24,392 nucleotides of DNA, taken from IMG/VR virus record IMGVR_UViG_3300029911_000144, positions 1 through 24,392 of that record; one strand, given 5' to 3'. Positions 1 through 6,505 of this stretch are shown here, one piece after another. This DNA comes from a virus. How positions within the stretch are numbered: the first letter of the stretch is position 1; each line of letters opens with the position of its first letter. The position numbers and the translations under genes were made by a program. Below the pieces are notes generated by a model. That model was not told the DNA's origin, searched no databases, and saw only the letters and a list, made by a program, of their open reading frames with translations.

Positions 1-180
1 CGCACCATGATTGCTCTGCAACAGCGCGGGCTCGCTCGATTTCAGCGGCATCACAAATACGGACGCGACTGTTGGCACCTGACCGAGGCTGGCACCGCCG
101 AAGCCGCGAAGCGCGCAGCCCAACGGGCGCGACGCTTCACTAGAAGTGGATCACCCGGAGCAGATGATGTCCCATCGTGA
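1..180 (+). CDS. Partial protein, C-terminal end of a possible winged-helix DNA-binding protein
   Basis: An open frame enters from the left edge and stops at 178-180, leaving about 59 visible residues. The first part, with 'ALQQRGLARFQ' followed by 'CWHLTEAGTAEAAKR', looks like the last helix and wing of a winged helix-turn-helix protein (a 'RGL-wing-LTE-G' pattern), and the tail is basic. The N-terminal half lies outside the window, so neither start nor full fold can be judged. The next gene starts inside its 3' end (167), which suggests one operon. Seen: frame and pattern. Inferred: DNA binding, perhaps a regulator. Confidence 0.45.
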   Translation, partial: RTMIALQQRGLARFQRHHKYGRDCWHLTEAGTAEAAKRAAQRARRFTRSGSPGADDVPS

Positions 181-838
181 AAAATCCCTGACGCCGTGGA
201 TCACCAACGAGACGCACGGCGATTTGCCGCCGGCACATTTCGACGGCACGCGCTGGAGCGACGACGATCCGAAGACCGACCGCGAGAAGCACGAATTCTG
301 TCGGCGGCGGACCGGCGTCTGCGCGACGTTCCTCTCGCCCTCGCTCTATGCGAAGGCCGAAAGCCTCGGATACGATATGCGCAATTTCGTAATCAACAAG
401 TCAATCCCGGTCGTACTCAGCCCCGGCGAAGTCTCGCTCGACAACGGCAAGACGTGGTATCAGGCCCCGCACGGTGCGACGTTCACCGTCGAACACAAGA
501 TGCCCACGAATGAAGAGCGGCGCGCGGAGTTGCAGCGCAAGCTCGATAACGGCGAGCTGCTCGGCGCCTCGCACAACATGGATTTCAAAGGACCGGTCTA
601 CGGGAACGGCAGCTTCATCAACCCGGATGGCAGTGAGTACAAGCGCGGCCCGCTGGAGGTCTCGAAGCTCGCGCCGTCGCACGCGGTGCGCTGGGATGAT
701 TGCGCGCCGGCTCCGAAGCTGTATCCGCATGGCAAGGTTGGCCGCAAGCATATCAGCGAGAAAACGTGCGGCGGCAAAGATGTCGTCTGCATGCCCGGGC
801 TCGACGGCAAGTGCGTGGCGTGCTCCGATGACGATTGA
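167..838 (+). CDS. Hypothetical protein, 223 aa, Cys-rich C-terminus
   Basis: I do not recognise a family. The ATG at 167 is preferred because GGAG at 157-160 lies 6 bases before it; GTG 146 and ATG 164 are alternatives in the same frame. The start overlaps the end of the preceding frame by 14 bases. The protein is hydrophilic and soluble. A short Cys cluster ends the protein (CGGKDVVC followed by GKCVAC), which could bind metal. The middle ('NMDFKGPVYGNGSFINPDGSEY') reads like a compact beta-rich domain, but no catalytic motif is visible. It is the longest gene of the first 1.6 kb. Confidence 0.75.
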   Translation: MSHREKSLTPWITNETHGDLPPAHFDGTRWSDDDPKTDREKHEFCRRRTGVCATFLSPSLYAKAESLGYDMRNFVINKSIPVVLSPGEVSLDNGKTWYQAPHGATFTVEHKMPTNEERRAELQRKLDNGELLGASHNMDFKGPVYGNGSFINPDGSEYKRGPLEVSKLAPSHAVRWDDCAPAPKLYPHGKVGRKHISEKTCGGKDVVCMPGLDGKCVACSDDD

Positions 839-1010
839 CGCTTACCACTACGAACAAACGGAGCGCTGGATCAGAGCGATGGCCCAGCGTATCGAGAACT
901 GCCCGCATACCGAGATGTATAGCCTCCGGCCGAAGTCGCTGCGAATGAGCTGCAAGGATTGCTTTTTCACTCGCGCCATGACGGCCGAGGAAATCGAGAG
1001 GACAAAATGA
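828..1010 (+). CDS. Small hypothetical protein, 60 aa, possible zinc-binding
   Basis: Starts at ATG 828, 11 bases inside the end of the upstream gene, and its stop overlaps the ATG at 1007 (ATGA), so it sits in a translationally coupled chain. The sequence contains a 'NCPH' and an 'SCKDCFF' pair, spaced about 30 residues apart, which could form a C-x-H/C-x2-C metal site. No known family is recognised. Length and coupling, rather than homology, support it as a real gene. Confidence 0.6.
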   Translation: MTIDAYHYEQTERWIRAMAQRIENCPHTEMYSLRPKSLRMSCKDCFFTRAMTAEEIERTK

Positions 1011-1189
1011 AAACTTCCGAGGTAGCGCAGACCATCACGAACCTTCTGCTCAACCTGCGGAGCAGCGCGATCGTCGAGCACGAGCAGACGATGGTCGGCA
1101 CCGAGACGATCCACCTGACAACACGCGAGCCGTTCACCGAGGGCGGCCAGATCGACACGTTCAAGATCACCGTCACGAGGCAGCGATGA
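1007..1189 (+). CDS. Small hypothetical protein, 60 aa
   Basis: The ATG at 1007 overlaps the upstream stop by 4 bases and is preceded by GAGAGG. The product starts with an amphipathic helix (MKTSEVAQTITNLLLNLRSS) followed by an alternating beta-like stretch ('IHLTTREP', 'DTFKITVTR'). No Cys, no membrane segment, no family recognised. It probably folds as a small alpha-beta protein. A longer in-frame start at 959 has no better support. Confidence 0.6.
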   Translation: MKTSEVAQTITNLLLNLRSSAIVEHEQTMVGTETIHLTTREPFTEGGQIDTFKITVTRQR

Positions 1190-1204
1190 CCGGTAAGTCG
1201 AAGT

Positions 1205-1474
1205 ATGACTAGCTTCATGGAGCCATCGGACATCAAGCCCGGCGATCAGGTCGTTTCTCGCGTCCTAGTCGCGGGCCGAGCCCATACACCAACGATGGAC
1301 GTTGTCAGTGTCACGGCAGGCTTCGCCACGTGCAGATGGATTGGCGTCGATCCGAGCCGCCTCTCTAAGGATGGCAAGGAAATAATTCTTCAGAGATACC
1401 CTGTCCCAAGGTTCAACATTTTCCACACGTCCGATTTGGTCGTCGTGGCTCGACAAGAAGGATTGAGATCGTGA
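1205..1474 (+). CDS. Small protein resembling YodC/DUF2158
   Basis: 89 aa. The N-terminal part shows the spacing typical of the YodC-like (DUF2158) fold: 'KPGDQVV', then 'PTMDVVSV', then 'CRWIG', ending in a beta strand 'TSDLVVV'. In that family a small SH3-like barrel is expected and the function is unknown. ATG 1205 is chosen; ATG 1217 is an alternative, and neither has a strong ribosome site. The stop overlaps the next start (GTGA at 1471). The YodC resemblance is a motif match by eye only. Confidence 0.6.
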   Translation: MTSFMEPSDIKPGDQVVSRVLVAGRAHTPTMDVVSVTAGFATCRWIGVDPSRLSKDGKEIILQRYPVPRFNIFHTSDLVVVARQEGLRS

Positions 1475-1671
1475 GCGTCATTGACAAACAAATGCTGCGA
1501 GAGCTGGAGCGGCGCCTCGCCGAACACGAAGCGGTCATCAAAGAGCTGTTCAACGTTTTCTCCGCCTATGGAGAGGGCGCGACGATAGAGCATCGATACC
1601 TCGAAGGCACGGACATAACTCCGGATGCGCCGACGATCGCTGCTATCATTCGAAAAGGACCAAAATCATGA
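1471..1671 (+). CDS. Small hypothetical protein, 66 aa, helical N-terminus
   Basis: GTG start at 1471 with AAGGA eight bases upstream; four-base overlaps with both neighbours (GTGA, ATGA). Residues 3-28 form a strongly charged amphipathic helix, with 'LRELERRLAEHEAVIKELF' suited to a coiled coil. The second half is neutral and short. No family recognised. It could be a small oligomerising adaptor, but nothing in the sequence fixes a role. Confidence 0.6.
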   Translation: MSVIDKQMLRELERRLAEHEAVIKELFNVFSAYGEGATIEHRYLEGTDITPDAPTIAAIIRKGPKS

Positions 1672-2108
1672 CCACCAAACCTCCGGGCGGCAGGCCCGTC
1701 AACGATAACCGCCAGATCGCGCTCCAGTACGGTCTCAAGACCTACGACGGCAGCCCGCACTCGAAGTGCGGCACCACGGAACGCTACGTCAGCGGCGGCG
1801 GATGTGTGCATTGTGCGCGCGTCACCGCGACCGAGCAGCGTGACGCCCTGAAGTTCTTGAAGCAGCATGCGATCGACGAAGCGATTGCAGCGAAGCAAGC
1901 GGCGGACGGCGTTGATCCGGCGAGCATTAACGATGATTTTGGGATCATCTCGACGCCGTTCGGGACGCAAGGCGAGACCTTCGCGGAAGAGCCTGTTAAC
2001 GATGACGCCGACAACCCCGACGATCCGCTTGACAGTGCCGACGAAGATGGCTTAGAGATCGATGACGCTGAAGCCCGGAGACTGGCGGCGATCGAAGACC
2101 TTATGTGA
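1668..2108 (+). CDS. Hypothetical protein with CxxC knuckle and acidic tail, 146 aa
   Basis: Residues about 25-50 carry 'YDGSPHSKCGTTERYVSGGG' followed by CVHC. This resembles the 'Y-G-x-C/H..G..RY-x-x-G-x-C-x-x-C' zinc knuckle often seen at the N-terminus of phage HNH-type endonucleases and in small phage proteins. No HNH catalytic motif follows here. The C-terminal third is very acidic (DDADNPDD... DEDGLEIDD), as in DNA mimics or flexible linkers. ATGA overlap with the upstream gene. Seen: knuckle and acidic tail. Inferred: nucleic-acid-linked or protein-interacting role. Confidence 0.65.
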   Translation: MTTKPPGGRPVNDNRQIALQYGLKTYDGSPHSKCGTTERYVSGGGCVHCARVTATEQRDALKFLKQHAIDEAIAAKQAADGVDPASINDDFGIISTPFGTQGETFAEEPVNDDADNPDDPLDSADEDGLEIDDAEARRLAAIEDLM

Positions 2109-2115
2109 GAGCAAT

Positions 2116-2652
2116 ATGCCCCCCGAAAGCAGCACCAACTTCTATGGCCATCTTCTCGCGGACCCCGCGCGCAATCGCGATCTGATCGACTGCTACCTCA
2201 GCGGCCAGATTTCGGAGCGCCAGTGGATGAAACACCTTGACGCGGAGCCCGGCCTGCTTGACGCATGGGTGGATCGCAAGTATGTGGGTGGACCCCGGCT
2301 GACCGTGGAGCACGCCAAGCGCACGATCAGCAAGCACCCCGCGCTCGCCGTGCCCTACGGCCGAGGCCTTCAGGAGAACACCATTCAGCTCGACGAGATC
2401 GCCGTGGCCCAGCGCAAACTTTCACCGCGCTTCCCCACGATCGCGGAGGCCACCGAGCGCCGCACCGCGCTGCGCGAGACGATCATCGCGCGCACGCTGC
2501 TCGGGCTCACGGTCGGCGGCTTGATCTATTCCGTCTGGGACCGCTCCGGCTTTGGCCTCGCCGGGGCCAGCTTCGTCGGCTTCGTCATCACGTGCTTCGT
2601 CGCTGGCAACCGCCGGCATGGGCGCAGCGGCGGCGGAGGGTTTCCCGGATGA
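2116..2652 (+). CDS. Hypothetical membrane protein, 178 aa, C-terminal two-helix anchor
   Basis: ATG 2116 follows a GAGAG sequence and lies 7 bases after the upstream stop. Residues 1-130 are soluble and charged; then two hydrophobic segments follow ('LLGLTVGGLIYSVW' and 'GLAGASFVGFVITCFVAG'), separated by a short polar turn, and a Gly-rich basic tail. The topology is a cytoplasmic domain anchored by a C-terminal hairpin. It is the first of four overlapping genes that all encode membrane segments near the C-terminus (2116-3161). Family not recognised. Confidence 0.7.
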   Translation: MPPESSTNFYGHLLADPARNRDLIDCYLSGQISERQWMKHLDAEPGLLDAWVDRKYVGGPRLTVEHAKRTISKHPALAVPYGRGLQENTIQLDEIAVAQRKLSPRFPTIAEATERRTALRETIIARTLLGLTVGGLIYSVWDRSGFGLAGASFVGFVITCFVAGNRRHGRSGGGGFPG

Positions 2653-2843
2653 GTGCGGTCATGGGAAGTGGTCCCCGAAACAAGGAAGAGACGCTCAACG
2701 AACTCAACGAGCGTCATCGGCGTCGTGTGCAGCTCATGCGGATGCAGGGCGACATCGATCGGCAGGAGAGACGCGTGCACATCATGTGGGCCGTCGCTGC
2801 TGTCCTCGGCGCCATCGCTCTCCTGCTGTTGGCCGTGTCGTGA
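2649..2843 (+). CDS. Small single-pass membrane protein, 64 aa
   Basis: ATGA overlap with the upstream gene. The first 45 residues are charged and helical ('EETLNELNERHRRRVQLMRM', 'DRQERR'), followed by one membrane helix at the extreme C-terminus ('MWAVAAVLGAIALLLLAV'). This is a tail-anchored layout. The size and topology would suit a holin- or exclusion-type accessory protein, but no family signature supports either. The next gene starts on its stop codon (GTGA). Confidence 0.65.
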   Translation: MSAVMGSGPRNKEETLNELNERHRRRVQLMRMQGDIDRQERRVHIMWAVAAVLGAIALLLLAVS

Positions 2844-3061
2844 GTGTCCCGCCGGAAGAGAAGTTCGAGATGACGCCGGATGAAAGGTTTGAGCTTGCCA
2901 AGCAGCTTCGGATTGCCACGCGCAACCGGCGGGTCAGCAAAGCGTTGCTGAAGCGCGCCGAACAGCGGCAGCTCAACTCCATCGGGTTTGGCGCGGTCGG
3001 AAGCGTGATCTTGATTGGCCTGTTAATGTGGGGAATGTTCTATGTCGCATTGGCGAGATAA
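2840..3061 (+). CDS. Small single-pass membrane protein, 73 aa
   Basis: GTG 2840 overlaps the upstream stop; ATG 2870 is an alternative start. The N-terminal 45 residues are charged and helical ('DERFELAKQLRIATRNRRVS'), and one C-terminal membrane helix follows ('GFGAVGSVILIGLLMWGMFYV'-like, residues about 50-70). It has the same tail-anchored plan as the preceding protein and may be a diverged copy or partner. The following 39-aa gene starts within its last 20 bases. Confidence 0.6.
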   Translation: MSVPPEEKFEMTPDERFELAKQLRIATRNRRVSKALLKRAEQRQLNSIGFGAVGSVILIGLLMWGMFYVALAR

Positions 3062-3161
3062 AACGCGCGCACGGCGAAGGCTGGAGATCGTCCGGGTCGT
3101 CGTGTTCTTCGGCGTCTCCGTGATCGTTATTGCCTTGATCACGTTCGGGGCACTGCGATGA
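3042..3161 (+). CDS. Membrane microprotein, 39 aa
   Basis: This short frame overlaps the upstream gene by 20 bases and the downstream ATG by 4 (ATGA at 3158). A GGGGA lies 8 bases before the ATG. It encodes a very basic N-terminus (MSHWRDKTRARRR) and a single membrane helix ('VVVFFGVSVIVIALITFGAL'). The positive-inside rule places the N-terminus in the cytoplasm. Overlap at both ends makes a chance frame unlikely. Function unknown. Confidence 0.6.
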   Translation: MSHWRDKTRARRRLEIVRVVVFFGVSVIVIALITFGALR

Positions 3162-3808
3162 AACCGGACTGCGATATCTGCCAAGGCACTGGCCATGTCC
3201 GCCTGATCCGGCACCGCGAGCTTCAGTGCGCGCCGACGCCGGCCGAAGAGATGATCGCGCTGGATCAGATGTATCGCACCTTCCCCTGTCCGCAGTGCGT
3301 GCCGATGGTGCCGTACCGAAAGGTCTGCGCGAACAGAGTGATCAGCGAGTACGATGTTGACGAGGCCCGCAAATTTCAGGAGCCGATCAAGCGCAGCCTC
3401 GCGGCGGCCTTCGGCGAGTACCTGTTGCGCAAGGGCCTGATCAGCTTCACGACGGATGAGAGCGAGAGGCTGTCAAACGGCACGATCAAGATCATTGCCG
3501 AGATGGGCGCCGTCGCTATCGAGAACGCGGAGAAGGCTGGAGCCTCGGTTGACGTGGTCGAGACCGATGCGCCGCCGCTGCCCGCCAAGCTTCAGCGCCA
3601 GCTCGCCGAGCGGGCATCATGGGCGCCTGACGCGAGTAGGCCGCCGCCGAAACCGTGGGAGCCCGGTCGATTGCAGCCGGAGCCTGTCACGTTTCGCCGG
3701 TCGCGGTCTACAGCGGAGAAAGTTCGCGACGTTCGCGAGAGCCGCGAGAGCGCCCGGGATCGGTTTTCCGGTCTCGAACTGTTTCAGGATGATGGAGAGA
3801 TGTCATGA
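3158..3808 (+). CDS. Zinc-ribbon protein with long helical and Pro-rich C-terminus, 216 aa
   Basis: The N-terminus carries 'CDICQGTGHV' (residues 5-14), the repeat unit of DnaJ-type zinc fingers, and a second pair 'CPQC' at about 44-47, so one four-Cys zinc site is likely. The middle is helical (about 65-130). The C-terminal 70 residues are Pro- and Arg-rich, with an 'RESRESARDRF' basic segment. It lacks a J-domain, so it is not a DnaJ co-chaperone. Role unknown; nucleic-acid or protein binding is the reasonable guess. Confidence 0.7.
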   Translation: MKPDCDICQGTGHVRLIRHRELQCAPTPAEEMIALDQMYRTFPCPQCVPMVPYRKVCANRVISEYDVDEARKFQEPIKRSLAAAFGEYLLRKGLISFTTDESERLSNGTIKIIAEMGAVAIENAEKAGASVDVVETDAPPLPAKLQRQLAERASWAPDASRPPPKPWEPGRLQPEPVTFRRSRSTAEKVRDVRESRESARDRFSGLELFQDDGEMS

Positions 3809-3945
3809 GCCCGGCTACCGAAAATGTTTGCACGCTCGCTGTCACGGGCGCAACGATCGCTCTTGCACTTTGGTTCGGAGCTGGCGGCTGGAGCTTCGTT
3901 GCGCTGATCTTCCTCGGGAACTTGAACAAGCGAACGCACAGATGA
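3805..3945 (+). CDS. Membrane microprotein, 46 aa
   Basis: ATGA overlap with the upstream gene and GGAGAG 5 bases before the ATG. The product is almost entirely hydrophobic between residues 9 and 39 ('TLAVTGATIALALWFGAG' then 'SFVALIFLGNL') and ends in a basic tail (NKRTHR). It would span the membrane once or as a tight hairpin. It overlaps the next gene by 4 bases. Family not recognised. Confidence 0.6.
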   Translation: MSPATENVCTLAVTGATIALALWFGAGGWSFVALIFLGNLNKRTHR

Positions 3946-4121
3946 GCCCGCCTCCGGATGGAAAACATGCCGCGCTTCAGGAGCAGCTCCGTCGTCTCGC
4001 GTCGCAGACACTCGATGTGCTCGTGCCGTCCGACGATTTGATTATGCTGCTCGATTACATCCGTGAGCTTGAAGAGGCCGACTACCATTCGTGGGAAGCC
4101 CATACGGGAGAAGATTTGTGA
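3942..4121 (+). CDS. Small acidic helical protein, 59 aa
   Basis: Coupled to both neighbours by 4-base overlaps (ATGA at 3942, GTGA at 4118). The product is soluble and mostly helical, acidic toward the end ('LMLLDYIRELEEADYHSWE'-like). Longer in-frame extension upstream is shadow of the neighbouring genes. No family recognised. Confidence 0.55.
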   Translation: MSPPPDGKHAALQEQLRRLASQTLDVLVPSDDLIMLLDYIRELEEADYHSWEAHTGEDL

Positions 4122-4354
4122 CGCACGACATTATCGCGACGCGCATCATCGCCGCGCTCCACGCTGCGGAGGTTGATCTTGTCGGCTCGACCGTGCAGAC
4201 GTTCAACGGCGAGGCTGGCACCTGCAAAGGCGTCCGGCTTGACGATCACCACGGACTGTGCTTTACAATCGATGATCCGCGCACGTCGCTCGATATGTAC
4301 GTGCGCGACATGCGCCGCTGGTACCCCGTTTCAACAATTAGGATGAAGTCATGA
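4118..4354 (+). CDS. Small hypothetical protein, 78 aa
   Basis: GTG 4118 is preferred because GGGAGAAG lies just upstream and it overlaps the previous stop; an in-frame ATG at 4091 would overlap more. The N-terminal helix 'HDIIATRIIAALHAAEVDL' is followed by beta-like segments with 'NGEAGTCKGVRLDD' and 'GLCFTIDDP'. Soluble, no known motif. It directly precedes the putative hydrolase gene with an ATGA overlap. Confidence 0.6.
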   Translation: MTHDIIATRIIAALHAAEVDLVGSTVQTFNGEAGTCKGVRLDDHHGLCFTIDDPRTSLDMYVRDMRRWYPVSTIRMKS

Positions 4355-4857
4355 GTGAAGCGACTATCGTCATCCGTTTCATCGCCGAGAAGGGCTTCGT
4401 GCCGTGGGCCATCCGCGTGCAAGCGGGCGTCACGATGCCCATCACCCCGAACCATGTCGAGAGCGTTTCCCCGGATGGTCAGTGGTATTATGGCGAGCAC
4501 ATCTCAGGCGGCTTGCGCAAGCGCCCCAAGGGGTATGACAGCGCGACGTTGCTGCGCGAGTTCTTCGTCACGATCCCCTGCACTCAGGCGCAGGCCGATG
4601 CCTACTATGGCTATCTCGAAGGCAAGGTCAACAATGAGCCGTATGACTGGCGGTCGATCGTCAGCTTCGTCATCCCGTCGTGGAATTTGCACAAAGTCGG
4701 CGAGCTGATCTGCTCGGCGATCACGGGCGCGGCCTTGCGCAAGAGCGAAGTTTTCCCGTGGCCACTGGCTGTCCCTTTCCATCATCTGTCGCCGCGTGAT
4801 ATCCTGCTCTTGCTGAGCGCAGTCGTGAAGGTCGATCATCCGGAGATGCCACTGTGA
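4351..4857 (+). CDS. Putative permuted papain-like hydrolase (NlpC/P60 superfamily, YiiX-like)
   Basis: 168 aa. The order of motifs is that of the circularly permuted papain-fold family: an N-terminal 'NHVESVSPDG' with candidate catalytic His35 and nearby Glu37, then 'GGLRKRPKG' (about 53-61), a 'Y-x-NNEPYDW' segment, and a C-terminal 'ELICSAITGAAL' with candidate nucleophile Cys121. Known members cleave amide or ester bonds, in cell-wall peptides or lipids. No signal peptide is seen. In a phage it could act in lysis or in virion entry; the next gene encodes a small membrane protein, but no holin is recognised. Catalytic assignment is by eye. Confidence 0.55.
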   Translation: MSEATIVIRFIAEKGFVPWAIRVQAGVTMPITPNHVESVSPDGQWYYGEHISGGLRKRPKGYDSATLLREFFVTIPCTQAQADAYYGYLEGKVNNEPYDWRSIVSFVIPSWNLHKVGELICSAITGAALRKSEVFPWPLAVPFHHLSPRDILLLLSAVVKVDHPEMPL

Positions 4858-5075
4858 CCTCACTCCGCATCATCGTCTGTCTGCTTGTCGGTCTCAGCTT
4901 TCTGGCGGGGAATATCGTCGGGTATAAGAGCGGCTGGGGTGATGGCGCCGGCTCCGCCCTCAACGACGTTGCTAAGGTCAAGGAAGAACACGACCGCATC
5001 ATGCACAAGCTCGGCCTGTGCAAGTGGGCGCAAATCTGGGCCGAGGATACCCGGTGCAAGGCGGAGCGGCCATGA
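4854..5075 (+). CDS. Small protein with N-terminal membrane anchor, 73 aa
   Basis: GTGA overlap with the hydrolase gene. The N-terminus 'MTSLRIIVCLLVGLSFLAGN' is a membrane anchor or uncleaved signal, followed by a short helical outer part with two Cys residues ('LGLCKWAQIW', 'DTRCKAERP'). The layout is like a very short inner-membrane spanin, but 73 aa is short for one and no outer spanin is nested in it. Its position after the putative hydrolase makes a lysis role possible only. Confidence 0.55.
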   Translation: MTSLRIIVCLLVGLSFLAGNIVGYKSGWGDGAGSALNDVAKVKEEHDRIMHKLGLCKWAQIWAEDTRCKAERP

Positions 5076-5392
5076 TCACGATCGAGAAACCTGACCCTCA
5101 CTGCATCGGATGGGTACGAGCAAGCGCCGCACTCTACGGCATGTCGCGTGATCACGATCTTGATGAGCCCGTTCTGTTGAGCGAGCCAGTCTTCTGTCGC
5201 GTGAGGCTCGGCGAGATGTCGGTCATCGCCGATCGCGAGATTGTATTGAAGGCGTGGTGCACAGGGCACCATGTTGCGCTTCGCTTCACATTCAAGGACG
5301 GGAGCTTCTACGAGGTCGAAAGCGACGAAATTTCCAGCATCCTCAACGGCCAGACAGCAACAGTGGACGCCGCACTGGAGACGCTGAAATGA
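5072..5392 (+). CDS. Hypothetical protein, 106 aa
   Basis: ATG 5072 with GGAG eight bases upstream and a 4-base overlap with the preceding stop; a longer start at 5018 would run deep into the previous gene. The product is soluble and mixed alpha-beta, with 'HVALRFTFKDGSFYEVESDE' suggesting a beta sheet of the kind that binds other proteins. Two Cys and two adjacent His residues do not form a clear metal motif. Family not recognised. Confidence 0.65.
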   Translation: MITIEKPDPHCIGWVRASAALYGMSRDHDLDEPVLLSEPVFCRVRLGEMSVIADREIVLKAWCTGHHVALRFTFKDGSFYEVESDEISSILNGQTATVDAALETLK

Positions 5393-5625
5393 TCATCTGC
5401 AAGCTTCCGCCCAAGCAGGGTATCCGGTTCGCGTGGCTGCCCGTGTGGACCGAGGATGGCAAGGTATGGCTTGAATGGGTCCACTTCCGCTACAACGATG
5501 TCGGGCTCGAAGGTAGCTACACCTATCGCCGCTGGGTCCCAACGAAGGAATACGACGCGGGCAAGCGTGCGTGGGGCTCGACGTGTCCGAGCGTGACCGG
5601 CCGCGACGGAGCCGACTATGAGTGA
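5389..5625 (+). CDS. Aromatic-rich small protein, 78 aa
   Basis: ATGA overlap at 5389. The product is rich in Trp and Tyr (six Trp, five Tyr in 78 residues), with 'WTEDGKVWLEWVHFRYNDVG' and 'YTYRRWVPTKEYDAG'. This is the look of a compact beta-sheet protein; no family is recognised. It overlaps the next gene by 8 bases. Confidence 0.65.
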   Translation: MIICKLPPKQGIRFAWLPVWTEDGKVWLEWVHFRYNDVGLEGSYTYRRWVPTKEYDAGKRAWGSTCPSVTGRDGADYE

Positions 5626-5863
5626 CGTGCTCGCACTCGCGGCCCGCGCCGCCGGCATGCTGGAGAATACCAGCGACAGCCTCGAAGACCTCGCCGAGCG
5701 CGACGCGCGGACTGCCGAGGTAGTTGACGACGCCGAGTTTTTGAAGTATCTCGACAGCATGGTCTTCTGTTGTGTCTCGTGCAATTGGTGGCATCGCCAG
5801 CGCGAGAACGCGACGCCGGACGGCGCCGAGTGGGAATGTCAGGAGTGTCACGATGAGCGATAG
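5618..5863 (+). CDS. Small zinc-ribbon protein, 81 aa
   Basis: The C-terminal half has a four-Cys zinc site: 'FCCVSCNWWH' (about 50-59) and 'WECQECHDE' at the end. The first 45 residues are an acidic helix ('DSLEDLAERDARTAEVVDDA'). Ribbons of this compact type occur in small phage proteins that bind nucleic acid or host protein. It overlaps the previous gene by 8 and the next by 11 bases. Confidence 0.7.
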   Translation: MSDVLALAARAAGMLENTSDSLEDLAERDARTAEVVDDAEFLKYLDSMVFCCVSCNWWHRQRENATPDGAEWECQECHDER

Positions 5864-6080
5864 CGCATATGAAGCGGAGGCCGCGCGCACGCACGCGGCC
5901 ATGCTCAAGGCCCGTGATCCCGTGCCCAAGTCGTACCCGGCGCGCGACAAGGCATTCAGGGAATGGGCGCACAGTGCGATCAGCGCTGCGAGCCCGCCGG
6001 AGCGTGCGTTCGCCAAGGCTATATTCGTCGCCGGCTGGGACGCGCGCAAGCGTGCCCAGTACAGCGGCGGCGCCAGTTAA
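5853..6080 (+). CDS. Small helical protein, 75 aa
   Basis: AGGAG seven bases before ATG 5853 fixes the start. The protein is all-helical by composition. Its C-terminal segment 'ERAFAKAIFVAGWDARKRAQ' matches a motif often seen in small phage proteins, where 'F-x-AGW-x-AR' packs one helix onto another; those have no assigned function. Soluble, no Cys. Confidence 0.65.
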   Translation: MSDSAYEAEAARTHAAMLKARDPVPKSYPARDKAFREWAHSAISAASPPERAFAKAIFVAGWDARKRAQYSGGAS

Positions 6081-6105
6081 CCATTCGACCAACGAGGGCT
6101 AGACC

Positions 6106-6207
6106 ATGTTCTTCGATCATGCTATCGGGTGGCTCGTGATTGGCACGTGCGCGCTGATCCTGATCAGCGTTATCGTTTCCGGCGCACGAGGGAAGTTCAA
6201 GTTATGA
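6106..6207 (+). CDS. Membrane microprotein, 33 aa
   Basis: GAGG lies about 9 bases before the ATG and the stop overlaps the next ATG by 4 bases (ATGA at 6204). The product is one membrane helix ('AIGWLVIGTCALILISVIV') with a short basic C-terminus (GARGKFKL). The first 25 bases after the preceding gene hold only the ribosome-binding site. Function unknown; size compares with other phage membrane microproteins. Confidence 0.5.
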   Translation: MFFDHAIGWLVIGTCALILISVIVSGARGKFKL

Positions 6208-6290
6208 CCGAGACCCAAGCGCGAACGTGGACCGTCTGCGCGCTGCCGTTTCTGATCCTCGCTGCGCGGAGTTTCGTGTTGTGGATTTGA
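6204..6290 (+). CDS. Possible membrane microprotein, 28 aa
   Basis: Starts in an ATGA overlap with the previous microprotein and overlaps the next start. It encodes a single hydrophobic helix ('TVCALPFLILAARSFVLWI'). Coupling to a neighbour of the same type is the main support; a chance frame of this size cannot be excluded. Confidence 0.35.
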   Translation: MTETQARTWTVCALPFLILAARSFVLWI

Positions 6291-6490
6291 ACGACGCCAT
6301 CCATACGGCGGAGTGCGGCGGCTTCATCCGCAACGATGATACCATGCGTCCCGGTTGGTCAATCCGCTGGGACGCCAAGGACAAGCTGCTCTACTTCTTC
6401 GACCCGCAAGGCGAGCGCAAGCACCGGGTTCAATTCAGCGACACGCACCGCATGTCGTTTCAATGGCGCACCACGATCGACGGCAACTAG
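6281..6490 (+). CDS. Small hypothetical protein, 69 aa
   Basis: GTG 6281 is chosen because GGAG lies 9 bases upstream; GTG 6227 is a longer option that would overlap the preceding microprotein almost entirely. The order of features, an N-terminal 'DAIHTAECGGFIRND' helix-strand, 'MRPGWSIRW', and a C-terminal 'SDTHRMSFQWRTT', loosely recalls the Tad2/DUF2829 layout (helix, G-x-x-x-R, GW, terminal D-x-x-x-x-x-W). This resemblance is weak and no function should be taken from it. Confidence 0.6.
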   Translation: MDLNDAIHTAECGGFIRNDDTMRPGWSIRWDAKDKLLYFFDPQGERKHRVQFSDTHRMSFQWRTTIDGN

Positions 6491-6505
6491 GAAAGGAAAT
6501 CGACA

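Noticed and set aside
1186-1212. Eight-codon frame between genes 1007 and 1205
   Set aside because: Too short to support; may at most couple translation of its neighbours.
2265-2648. Upstream in-frame extension of the gene at 2649
   Set aside because: It lies within the membrane-protein gene at 2116 in another frame; the ATGA coupling at 2649 gives the natural start.
4854-5075. Firm spanin call
   Set aside because: Too short for a typical inner spanin and no nested outer-membrane lipoprotein frame with a lipobox was seen.
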